From contig NZ_JARHYI010000026.1 of assembly GCF_029258575.1 (NCBI RefSeq), positions 1 through 41,471 of the forward strand: a stretch of DNA of 41,471 nucleotides, given 5' to 3'. The position numbers and the translations under genes are program-made. Source of the DNA: Brachyspira sp. (GTDB lineage Bacteria; Spirochaetota; Brachyspiria; Brachyspirales; Brachyspiraceae). The notes beneath the pieces were generated by a model, which was given only the letters and a program-made list of their open reading frames with translations, searched no databases and was not told the origin of the DNA. Positions 17,643 to 26,375 of the stretch are shown here, piece after piece. Each line of letters begins with the position of its first letter. Within the stretch, counting starts at the first letter, position 1.

Positions 17643-20600
17643 ATGAACTATCGTATCTTTATAGAAAAAAAAGAAGGTTTTAATTTAGAAGCCAAAAGAT
17701 TAGAAAATCAATTAAAAGAAAATTTCAAAATAAAATCCTCCGTAAGACTTCTTAATGTTTATGATATATTTGATATAGAAGAAAGCGAGCTGAATAATTC
17801 TATTAAAGTAATATTTTCAGAGCCTCCTACTGATAAAATAGTTGAAAAAAAAGATTTTGAGAGTTTAAAACATTTTGCTGTTGAATATTTACCAGGACAA
17901 TTTGACCAAAGAGCAGATTCAGCATTACAATGTTTGAAGCTCATTTATAATGATATTAAAGATGTTTCTATAGTAAGTGGAAAAGTAATAGTTTTTGAAG
18001 GCGATATTGATGACAGTACTATAGAAAAAATAAAAAAGTTCTATATAAACCCAGTAGAAAGCAGAGAAAAAGATTTAAAAAAACTGGAAGTGGAAGAATC
18101 TCAGAAAGCTGATGATATTAAAAATATTGAAAATTTTATTAATCTTAATATAGAAGAACTTCATAAATTCAGAGATAATCTTGATTTGGCTATGACTTAT
18201 AAGGATATAGAGTTCGTACAAAATTATTTTAAAAATGAAGAGAAAAGAAATCCTACAGAAACAGAGATAAAAGTTCTTGATACATATTGGTCGGATCATT
18301 GCCGTCATACGACATTCATGACAAAGATTAATGATGTAAAATTAGAAAATGATAATAGTAATTTTTCAAAAATTGTACTAAATACCATTAACAGATATTA
18401 TGATATTAGAAAAGAGCTTTACGGAGAAGATGCTGATAGTAAAAGAGATATTAATTTAATGGATATGGCTACAGTATCAGCTAAATATATAAAGAAGAAA
18501 GGAAAGCTTGAAGATTTAGAAATATCAGATGAAATAAATGCATGCTCTATTTATATAAATGTTGATGCTGTTGATGAGAATGGAAAAAACAAAACAGAAA
18601 AATATTTATTGATGTTTAAAAATGAAACTCATAATCATCCTACAGAGATAGAACCTTTTGGAGGAGCATCTACTTGTTTGGGAGGAGCTATAAGAGATCC
18701 TCTCTCTGGAAGAAGCTATGTATATCAGGCTATAAGAGTTACAGGAAGTGCTAACCCTTTAGAAAAGCTTGAAGATACTTTGGATGGAAAACTACCTCAA
18801 AAGAAAATAACTACTACTGCGGCAAGTGGTTATTCATCATACGGTAATCAAATAGGACTTACAACTTGTTTGGTTAATGAAATATATGATGAAGGATATA
18901 AAGCAAAAAGACTTGAAGTGGGTGCTGTTGTAGGTGCTGTTCCTTCTGATTATGTACGAAGAGAAAAGCCTAAAGCAGGAGATATAGTTATAGTACTTGG
19001 AGGAAGAACAGGAAGAGATGGATGCGGTGGTGCTACAGGTTCATCAAAAAGTCATACCAATAAATCTTTAAGATTATGTGGTGCTGAAGTACAAAAGGGT
19101 AATGCCCCAGAAGAGAGAAAGATTCAGCGATTATTCAGAAATAAAGAAGTTGCTAAATTAATAAAAAAATGTAATGATTTCGGTGCGGGAGGTGTGTCTG
19201 TAGCTATTGGAGAATTATCCGAAGGAATAGATATCAATCTTGATGTACTTCCAGTTAAATATTTGGGGTTAAATGGTACTGAACTTGCTATATCAGAATC
19301 TCAGGAGAGAATGGCTGTTGTTGTTGAAAATAAAGATGCGGATAAATTTATAAAATTAGCTAATGAAGAAAATATTGAAGCTACAAAAGTTGCTGTAATA
19401 ACTGATACTAACAGACTTGTAATGTTTTTAAAAGGCAAAAAAATTGTAAATATAAACCGTAATTTTTTAGACACTAACGGAGCTAAACAGGAAACTAATG
19501 CGGTATTAAAAGATATTAATTTTGAAAATAATCCTTTCAGTACAAAGAATGCATGTTCTCTAAAATCACATTGGTTTAATATGATAGAAGATTTAAATGT
19601 TGCTTCTCAAAAGGGACTAGTTGAAATGTTCGACTCATCTATAGGTGCAACAACTGTATTAATGCCTTTTGGAGGAAAATATCAAATGACTCCAAGCGAT
19701 GTAAGTATTCAGAAAATACCAATATTTGATAATAATGCAAAAGAAATAAATACTGCTTCTGCTATATCTTGGGGGTATAATCCTTCTATAATGAAATGGT
19801 CTGAGTTTCATGGAGGTATATACTCTGTTATAGAATCTATGTCAAAACTTGTTTCTATTGGTGCAAATTATAAAAATATAAGATTATCATTTCAAGAATA
19901 TTTTGAAAAATTAGGACAAGATGCTAAAAAATGGGGAAAAGTTTATTCGGCATTGCTCGGTACTATATATGCACAAACTGAATTTGATATACCTGCAATA
20001 GGAGGAAAAGATTCAATGAGCGGTACTTTCAATAATATATCAGTGCCTTCTACATTAATATCATTTGCAGTGTCGGCTGTTGATAGTAATGATGTTATAT
20101 CTCCAGAGTTTAAATCAGTTAATAATTATGTTTACTTAATAAAGCATGATATGCTTGAACATTATATGCCTAATATTGCTGAAATAAAAAATAATTTTGA
20201 GTTTATACATGAAAATATAAAGAATAAAAAAATATTATCTGCATACACTATTAAATTCGGAGGCATTGCCGAAGCTGTAACAAAAATGTCTTTCGGAAAT
20301 AAAATAGGTATTGATATAAAAGATGAGCTTTATTTCTTTAATTTGATGCCTGCCTCATTTATAATCGAAACTAAAGAAGAATTAAATTATAAAAATGCCG
20401 TACTAATAGGAAAAACTATTAATGAATATGAAATAAAAGTATGTGGAGAAGTAATAGATTTAGAAGCAATAGAAAAATCATGGCTTGATAAATTATCATC
20501 AGTATTCGCTTACAAAACTTATGAAGATATAGAAACTTATTCATTAGCCGAGTATAAAAGAGAGACCCCGTTTATATGCAAAAATAAAAAGGCTAAACCT

Positions 20601-21389
20601 AATGTTTTAATAGCGGCATTCTTGGGTACTAACTGCGAATATGATACTCAAAAAGCGTTTTCTGATGCAGGAGCTGATACTGATATTTTTGTATTTAGAA
20701 ATATAAAGCCTGAATACATAAAAGAATCAATAGATAAGATGTCTAAAAAAATAGATAATTCTCAAATATTCATGATTCCGGGTGGATTCAGTGCTGCTGA
20801 TGAGCCTGACGGTTCTGGAAAATTTATTTCTGCAATACTTACAAATGAAAAGATAAAGAATTCAATACATAAATTATTAGAAAGAGATGGACTAGTTTTG
20901 GGTATATGTAATGGATTTCAGGCATTGATAAAATCAGGGCTTCTTCCTTATGGTAAAATAGGAAATATTACTGAAAAATCTCCAACTCTTACATTCAATA
21001 AAATAGGAAGACATATTTCTCAAATGGTAACAACGAAGGTAGTATCAAATAATTCGCCTTGGCTTTACAATATACCTTTAGGAAGCGAATTAGTAGTTCC
21101 TGTTTCTCATGGAGAGGGAAGATTCTTTGCTGATGAAGATATAATAAAAGAACTAATCAAAAAAGGACAAATTGCAACACAATATGTTAACTTTGAATCT
21201 AAACCTACTAATGAGTTCAGATTTAATCCTAATGGTTCCGCTTATGCTATAGAGGGTATACTTTCAGAGGATGGAAAAGTGTTCGGTAAGATGGGACATA
21301 GTGAGAGATATGCAAATAATTTATATAAAAATATTATCACAAAAGATATTTATAATATTTTTGAAAATGGTGTTAATTATTTTAAGTAA
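17643..21389 (+). CDS. purL: Phosphoribosylformylglycinamidine synthase, single-chain form
   Basis: This is the fourth step of purine synthesis, converting FGAR plus glutamine and ATP to FGAM. The 1248-residue chain is the large form in which PurS-like, synthetase and glutaminase parts are fused. An N-terminal PurS-like region (about 1-150) is followed by the linker with LDTYWSDHCRHTTF. The synthetase halves have FKNETHNHPTEIEPFGGA, GGRTGRDGCGGATGSS and FGAGGVSVAIGEL, then PAIGGKDSMSGTF. The C-terminal class-I glutaminase has GICNGFQAL (Cys1089) and GHSERY (His1219, Glu1221). All catalytic residues are present. AGGAA precedes the ATG. It is a single gene with its own terminator; no other pur genes are adjacent. 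Confidence 0.97.
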   Translation: MNYRIFIEKKEGFNLEAKRLENQLKENFKIKSSVRLLNVYDIFDIEESELNNSIKVIFSEPPTDKIVEKKDFESLKHFAVEYLPGQFDQRADSALQCLKLIYNDIKDVSIVSGKVIVFEGDIDDSTIEKIKKFYINPVESREKDLKKLEVEESQKADDIKNIENFINLNIEELHKFRDNLDLAMTYKDIEFVQNYFKNEEKRNPTETEIKVLDTYWSDHCRHTTFMTKINDVKLENDNSNFSKIVLNTINRYYDIRKELYGEDADSKRDINLMDMATVSAKYIKKKGKLEDLEISDEINACSIYINVDAVDENGKNKTEKYLLMFKNETHNHPTEIEPFGGASTCLGGAIRDPLSGRSYVYQAIRVTGSANPLEKLEDTLDGKLPQKKITTTAASGYSSYGNQIGLTTCLVNEIYDEGYKAKRLEVGAVVGAVPSDYVRREKPKAGDIVIVLGGRTGRDGCGGATGSSKSHTNKSLRLCGAEVQKGNAPEERKIQRLFRNKEVAKLIKKCNDFGAGGVSVAIGELSEGIDINLDVLPVKYLGLNGTELAISESQERMAVVVENKDADKFIKLANEENIEATKVAVITDTNRLVMFLKGKKIVNINRNFLDTNGAKQETNAVLKDINFENNPFSTKNACSLKSHWFNMIEDLNVASQKGLVEMFDSSIGATTVLMPFGGKYQMTPSDVSIQKIPIFDNNAKEINTASAISWGYNPSIMKWSEFHGGIYSVIESMSKLVSIGANYKNIRLSFQEYFEKLGQDAKKWGKVYSALLGTIYAQTEFDIPAIGGKDSMSGTFNNISVPSTLISFAVSAVDSNDVISPEFKSVNNYVYLIKHDMLEHYMPNIAEIKNNFEFIHENIKNKKILSAYTIKFGGIAEAVTKMSFGNKIGIDIKDELYFFNLMPASFIIETKEELNYKNAVLIGKTINEYEIKVCGEVIDLEAIEKSWLDKLSSVFAYKTYEDIETYSLAEYKRETPFICKNKKAKPNVLIAAFLGTNCEYDTQKAFSDAGADTDIFVFRNIKPEYIKESIDKMSKKIDNSQIFMIPGGFSAADEPDGSGKFISAILTNEKIKNSIHKLLERDGLVLGICNGFQALIKSGLLPYGKIGNITEKSPTLTFNKIGRHISQMVTTKVVSNNSPWLYNIPLGSELVVPVSHGEGRFFADEDIIKELIKKGQIATQYVNFESKPTNEFRFNPNGSAYAIEGILSEDGKVFGKMGHSERYANNLYKNIITKDIYNIFENGVNYFK

Positions 21390-21416
21390 TACATTATTAA
21401 ACTCTATATAAAAAAT

Positions 21417-21455
21417 AAAGCTGCAGTCTTTATTTGAGAATGCAGCTTTTATTTA
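21417..21455 (+). terminator. Rho-independent terminator after purL
   Basis: AAAGCTGCA (21417-21425) pairs perfectly with TGCAGCTTT (21441-21449), followed by TATTTATT. Confidence 0.85.
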
Positions 21456-21561
21456 TTATTTAAAACTATATTTAATTTTTCTACTATTTTTTATATCAAT
21501 TTTAATTCTATGAAATTTGGTTATAATATTCTCACATTTTTTGAAATTATTATAATTTGAA

Positions 21562-22416
21562 TTATATAATATTATATATATCATCTATTTTTACGACTTT
21601 TTCTAAATTTTCTATATCATAAACTTCAGTCTGTATCAATAAAGTTTTAAGATAAGGTATTTTAACAATATCAGTATCCCTATCACCTATCATAAAAGAA
21701 TTAGATAAATCTATATTATATTTCTTTGAAGCAAGTAAATGCATTCCAGCCTCAGGTTTCCTAAGCATAGAAATTATATTATAAGGCTCTACATGCCCTT
21801 TTATATGATAAGGACAATAATAAAAATCATCTATAACCGCATCATGTTTTTTATATTCATTGTAAATATAATTATGAACATTATGAACATCTTCATTTGT
21901 ATAGTAATTGTATGATACCCCAGCCTGATTTGTAGTTACTATTGTAATATATCCTTTACTGTTTGCATATTTTACTATATCTATAAAATCATTTTTTATC
22001 TTTACCCTATCTATAGTGCCTATATATCCCACATCTTCCATTAATACTCCGTCCCTATCCAAAAATAATGCTTTATTTATTTTTCTACTATTATTAACAA
22101 AATATGAAGGAATACCATATAATTTATTTTCATTGAATGCATCATCTATCAATTCATTTATATAGTTTATATTTTCATTAATCTTTTCTTTACTATAAAA
22201 TTGATTATTATAAATTAATAAATTATTATTGAATGAATAACCTGATAAAATATTTGTTATATCATTTTTTGTTATTTTATAATTTTTATCTATAGTGTAT
22301 AATTTAAAATTCTTTGAAGATAAGTTATCTGTATTAAAATCTAATGCTATTAATACAGAATCTTTTTCAAGACATTTATAAAACTCAAAAAAATAATTTT
22401 CTATACTGCAATTCAT
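21562..22416 (-). CDS. GmhB/HisB-N-like HAD-IIIA phosphatase with N-terminal extension
   Basis: Residues from about 113 form a HAD-IIIA phosphatase closely patterned on heptose-bisphosphate phosphatase GmhB: ALFLDRDGVLMEDVGYIG (Asp120 and Asp122), VTTNQAGVSY, YYCPYHIKG, LRKPEAGMHLLA, and MIGDRDTDI. GmhB normally holds a structural zinc with CxH and CxC. Here CPYH remains, but the CDC motif is replaced by Ser-Met-Leu, so the zinc site is incomplete. The first 112 residues are Asn/Tyr/Lys-rich and match nothing I recognise. The substrate may be a sugar bisphosphate for surface polysaccharide, but this is inferred. AGAGG precedes the start. It is divergent from the membrane protein gene at 22541. 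Confidence 0.8.
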   Translation of the reverse strand: MNCSIENYFFEFYKCLEKDSVLIALDFNTDNLSSKNFKLYTIDKNYKITKNDITNILSGYSFNNNLLIYNNQFYSKEKINENINYINELIDDAFNENKLYGIPSYFVNNSRKINKALFLDRDGVLMEDVGYIGTIDRVKIKNDFIDIVKYANSKGYITIVTTNQAGVSYNYYTNEDVHNVHNYIYNEYKKHDAVIDDFYYCPYHIKGHVEPYNIISMLRKPEAGMHLLASKKYNIDLSNSFMIGDRDTDIVKIPYLKTLLIQTEVYDIENLEKVVKIDDIYNII

Positions 22417-22540
22417 AGTAAAACCTCTATATGATATTTAAGTTTAATATAAAAAAACTTTTTTATCAATAAAGGAATGATATTATTAGAATTGATTTTT
22501 TTTATTTATAATATATCATTATTCCACTATGGAGGCTGAT

Positions 22541-23713
22541 ATGAATAATGATTTAACTGTTAAAGAAAATAAGTATATAAAAATATTAAAATATTTATTA
22601 ATAACGGCAATATCAACATTACCCATATGCATTTATATACTCACATTAAGAGATATAAATGAAAGTTATATATTTCCAATATTTTTAAATAGCCATTTTT
22701 TTATCAGCTTTTATATATTTTGTTTTACTATAATTTTTCATATTAATAATTTTAATAAAAAAATTGTTTTAATTACATTTTTATCTTTTCTGCTTATAAG
22801 TCTTATATCCAGTTTTTCAAATATTTTTTTCAATTATGTTTATATGCCTCCCATAGATACACCTGATTTTCAAATACTTATAAATAGAAGTATATTCTTA
22901 ATGATTATATTATTTATTATAATGATGCTTTCATATAATTCTTTTAATGTTTTAGATAAAGAGGGAATATCAGATTTTCTCACTGTATTTGGAGATGCTT
23001 TTATATGGTTTTTAATAATAAATACAGCAAGCAGTACATTGTTTACTATATTATCATATGGTATGATTATATTTGGTTTTTCAATAGCCGCATTATTTAA
23101 TTCTTCAAATGAAATAGTATTTATAATATCAAAATTAGCTATATGTATCATTATATTTACATACAGTTTTATACCATTTATATCATACTATATATCAATA
23201 AAAACAAAATCTACAATATCTATATATATTTCAAGATTTTTATTAATAATAAATTTATTTTCTATGTTTGTAATGATGTTCACTATGCTTACATATGAAT
23301 CAAGACCATATAATAATAGAGTAGTTTACATAATATATAATATTATTTTATCAATTACAATTATAAATTTAATGTTTGTTAGAATGGATAAAAAATCTAA
23401 TATATTTACAAAATCAATGTATTTAATAGTACCAATATTTGCATTTCTTTTTGATTTATTAACTATCACAGTATCTATATATAGAATAGTTAATTACGGA
23501 CTTACACCGAATAAATTAACATTAATTATTTTAAATATTATATTTCTTGTACATTTAATAATTATAAGCATAAATACTATAGTATCTTTCAAAAATAGAG
23601 AAGATAATAATCCATCAAATTTATTGATAGACAGTAAGCCTAATATATTTATTTATGTGTATTTATTATTTTCTTTTATAGTATGTTTTATAATACCTTT
23701 ATTATATATATAA
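22541..23713 (+). CDS. Polytopic membrane protein, unknown (possibly DUF4153-like)
   Basis: The product of about 390 residues has roughly ten transmembrane segments separated by short, mostly polar loops. The C-terminal half has LTYESRPYNNR, then SIYRIVNYGLTPNKLTLIILNIIFL. This pattern (YRI-x-x-YGLTPN-R/K) recalls DUF4153 proteins, but I cannot confirm that. No catalytic motif is visible. An ATG at 22529 overlaps GGAGG at 22531-22535. The ATG at 22541 is five bases past that site and is the better start. Its stop lies 6 bp from the end of the decayed gene on the opposite strand. Confidence 0.65.
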   Translation: MNNDLTVKENKYIKILKYLLITAISTLPICIYILTLRDINESYIFPIFLNSHFFISFYIFCFTIIFHINNFNKKIVLITFLSFLLISLISSFSNIFFNYVYMPPIDTPDFQILINRSIFLMIILFIIMMLSYNSFNVLDKEGISDFLTVFGDAFIWFLIINTASSTLFTILSYGMIIFGFSIAALFNSSNEIVFIISKLAICIIIFTYSFIPFISYYISIKTKSTISIYISRFLLIINLFSMFVMMFTMLTYESRPYNNRVVYIIYNIILSITIINLMFVRMDKKSNIFTKSMYLIVPIFAFLFDLLTITVSIYRIVNYGLTPNKLTLIILNIIFLVHLIIISINTIVSFKNREDNNPSNLLIDSKPNIFIYVYLLFSFIVCFIIPLLYI

Positions 23714-23719
23714 ATTAAA

Positions 23720-24355
23720 TTACAAATACTTAGAAAATATTTTATGAGCATTATATTTATTATAGGAATCTCCCTCCTCCAATGCATTAATTTTTTCTGA
23801 TAATTCAGTATCTCTGTATTCTCTTTATCTTTTGACTCTAAAATATTCAAATATGCAAGTATTTCTAGAAATATAATTCTTTCATATTTTGATGATGGGA
23901 AAATATTTTTTAGTACTTTTTGCATTTTATTTGCAGAATCATTTTTTATATTGTATAAATCTATTGTTTTTAATATATTATTGAAAATCTTTATATCTTC
24001 TATTTTGGGATTGAATTTAAAATTATCAAAATAAATTACTTTTATTAAAGCCGATACATTTTTGATAAGTTCATCATATCCAATAACTTCATTATGAAAA
24101 TTAAACATCAATACATTTTCTTTTGCATATAAAAAATCTTCCTTTCTATATGCATTTTATTATCATCTATCCAGCCGTTTTTCAAGAAATAATTAAATAA
24201 TATTTTAATTGTATAGATTATCTTTATTATAATATAAAAACATTAATATATACACTGTGATGATGTTAATTTATGTTTATCCAAAAATCTATCAATCTAT
24301 TATACAAAGCAGTATGCAGTTCTTTAATTAATTTACCTATAAAAAAGTCTTCCAT
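23720..24355 (-). pseudogene. Decayed gene of unknown family
   Basis: A good AAGGA site and ATG at 24355 open a frame reading MEDFFIGKLIKELHTALYN that stops after 29 codons. Further coding-like pieces follow in other frames: LFNYFLKNGWIDDNK, RKEDFLYAKENVLMFNFHNE running into an open block to about 23845 that ends NILESKDKENTE, then after one more frame change LSEKINALEEGDSYNKYNAH to a TAA at 23720. The 152-residue open frame (23653-24111) covers the middle, but its C-terminal part reads across the true ending and overlaps the neighbouring membrane gene. I take the whole as one gene broken by several frameshifts or stops. The original was helical; no domain is recognised. Confidence 0.65.
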
Positions 24356-24416
24356 ATTATATTTCCTTAATCAGTAATATATAAAAATAAGAACTGATTA
24401 ACAGCCTTAAATTATA

Positions 24417-26021
24417 TTATTTCTTTACATATGAATATGAAAATTTATATTGAGCAAATGGTATATAAAATACATCTTTTAAATTTGGACTTTTCAATAC
24501 AGCAGGCTCAAAATATGCTATAGGTATTATAACAGCCTCATCTTCTATCAATATCTTCTCGGCTTTATGTAATTCTCTCATTCTTATATTTTGATCCGAA
24601 GTTTTAGATGCTATACTCAAAGCTTCATCAAACTTTGCATTTGTAAATAATGAATGATTTTTATAAGAATAGCTTACAAACATACCTAAAAAAGTAGTAG
24701 GATCATTATAACTGCCTGTCCAGCTTGCCGCAGCCATAGTATAATTTCTCTCTGTTCTAAAAGCATGAATAAAAGGAGCAAATTCCATTTGAGTAAGTTT
24801 CACATCTATACCCAAATTAACCTTCCACATATTCTGCACAGCTTCAAACATAGGTATATCATTGCTGAAAGTAACAAAAAATTCTAATACAGGAAAACCA
24901 TCTCCATTAGGATATCCAGCTTCAGACATTAACCTTTTAGCTTCTTCTACATTTTTTTGATAATCTTCTTTATTAGTGCTTATATATTCGCCAGCATTAT
25001 CTCTAAAATATCCCTGAACATCTGTAACTCCCCAAGGTACTAATGCACCAGCAGGTTTTCCAGATTTGATTACATTTTCTACTATATAATTTCTATCTAT
25101 AGCAAGAGATAAAGCCTTTCTAACCTTTTTATCTTTTAAAGTTTCATTAGTGGTATTTAACGCATAGTATTGCGTTCCTATTCTAGTTGCAATATCAATA
25201 TAACCTTCCTCTTTTAAAGTTTCTATATCCTGATATGGAAATTGATCCGAAAAATGAAGAGAACCTTCTTTAACTCCTGCAACTGCTGAATTAGGATTAT
25301 CCATAAGAACAAATTTAATTCTCTCAGCAACTATAGTATCAGATGCCCAATAATTAGTGTTTTTTACTACCGTAATACTTTGATCAGGCTTTCTCTCTTT
25401 CAAAACAAAAGCCCCATTTCCTACACAAGTTTTAGGATTTCTAGTCCAATTATCAGGGTCTTTCTCCACCATATCTTTTCTTACAGGAGAGAAAACTGGT
25501 AAATTTACAAGCTCTAAGAAATAAGCAGTAGGATATTCCAATTTTACCTCTAAAGTAAAATCATCTAAAGCCTTTATACCAAATTCATCAACAGGCATAT
25601 ATCCCCCATTAACATTAGAGAAATTTAGTATAGGCTCAAATAAATAACTAGGTTCGCTTGCCGTATCAGGATCAACTACTCTTTTCCAAGAATATTCAAA
25701 ATCTTGTGCTGTCAATGTTTTTCCGTCAGACCATTTTCCATTTGTTCTTAAATGAAATATATATGTAAGTCCGTCTTCGGATATTTCCCAACTTTCTGCT
25801 GCTCCGGGCTGAATTGCTATATCTTTATATTTTGTAGTAAGACATTCAAATAAATGTGTTACATATGTAGAGCCTTGCAATGTGATATTTAAAGCAGGGT
25901 CTATAGTTTTAGGTTCTGCCCCCAAATTAACATATACTGTATCAGTTTCTGCTGTATTATTATTTGAACATGAAATAAAAAATGCAAAAACAATCATAAT
26001 TATTAGATAAAACTTTTTCAT
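24417..26021 (-). CDS. oppA: Oligopeptide ABC transporter substrate-binding lipoprotein
   Basis: The 534-residue lipoprotein has lipobox FFISC (Cys18). It has the family-5 extracellular solute-binding fold: LGAEPKTIDPALN at the mature N-terminus, LFECLTTKY, AESWEISEDGLTYIFHLR, WSDGKTLTAQDFEYSWKRVVDP, VGNGAFVLKER, NTTNETLKDKKVRKALSLAIDR, and AAASWTGSYNDPTTFL. These identify an OppA-type peptide binder that delivers oligopeptides to an Opp/Dpp permease. The permease and ATPase genes are not in the window, so it is an orphan binding protein working with a remote transporter. Peptide specificity cannot be read. Confidence 0.92.
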   Translation of the reverse strand: MKKFYLIIMIVFAFFISCSNNNTAETDTVYVNLGAEPKTIDPALNITLQGSTYVTHLFECLTTKYKDIAIQPGAAESWEISEDGLTYIFHLRTNGKWSDGKTLTAQDFEYSWKRVVDPDTASEPSYLFEPILNFSNVNGGYMPVDEFGIKALDDFTLEVKLEYPTAYFLELVNLPVFSPVRKDMVEKDPDNWTRNPKTCVGNGAFVLKERKPDQSITVVKNTNYWASDTIVAERIKFVLMDNPNSAVAGVKEGSLHFSDQFPYQDIETLKEEGYIDIATRIGTQYYALNTTNETLKDKKVRKALSLAIDRNYIVENVIKSGKPAGALVPWGVTDVQGYFRDNAGEYISTNKEDYQKNVEEAKRLMSEAGYPNGDGFPVLEFFVTFSNDIPMFEAVQNMWKVNLGIDVKLTQMEFAPFIHAFRTERNYTMAAASWTGSYNDPTTFLGMFVSYSYKNHSLFTNAKFDEALSIASKTSDQNIRMRELHKAEKILIEDEAVIIPIAYFEPAVLKSPNLKDVFYIPFAQYKFSYSYVKK

Positions 26022-26063
26022 TGACCTAACCTTCGTATAGTTTTACATATGTTAAATTATATT

Positions 26064-26367
26064 TCATAATGTAATATTGTCAATTCTTTCATCAATAAAG
26101 GTTATATTATTTCCATATAAATTTATTTCTTTAAGATTTTCTAAACTATAAATAAAATCAGGTATTTAATCAAAATCATTATACATAAGCCAAATTTTTT
26201 TTAATGATTTTAATTTGGAAATATTATCTAAAAATAAATTACAAGGCAAACCATACAAATCAAGCTTTTCAATATTTTCTAATTCTTCTTTAAGTAGTTG
26301 GAAAATTTTTTATTTTTAATACCGAAGCCCAAGAAATAATTTTATTAAAATCTTTATCTGACAGCAT
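26064..26367 (-). pseudogene. Decayed leucine-rich-repeat gene
   Basis: The minus strand reads MLSDKDFNKIISWASVLKI, then after a frame change LLKEELENIEKLDLYGLPCN, ISKLKSLKKIWLMYNDFD, an in-frame TAA, IPDFIYSLENLKEINLYGNN, and ITFIDERIDNITL to a TGA at 26064. The 22-24-residue spacing of L-x-x-L-x-x-I/L-x-L-x-x-N marks leucine-rich repeats of the bacterial IPxxI type. One frameshift in an A/T run and one nonsense codon (probably from GAA) break it. It starts 9 bases after the SNF2 gene stop and probably was the next gene of that unit. It accounts for the gap between the SNF2 and peptide-binding genes. Confidence 0.8.
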
Positions 26368-26375
26368 AAAATAAA

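Noticed and set aside
17643-17645. Purine or glycine riboswitch before purL or glyA
   Set aside because: The leaders are short and AT-rich with no conserved GC-containing stems or loop motifs.
23653-24111. 152-residue open frame as an intact gene
   Set aside because: Its C-terminal part overlaps the neighbouring gene and reads poorly, while another frame gives a better ending; a good start signal lies upstream in yet another frame.
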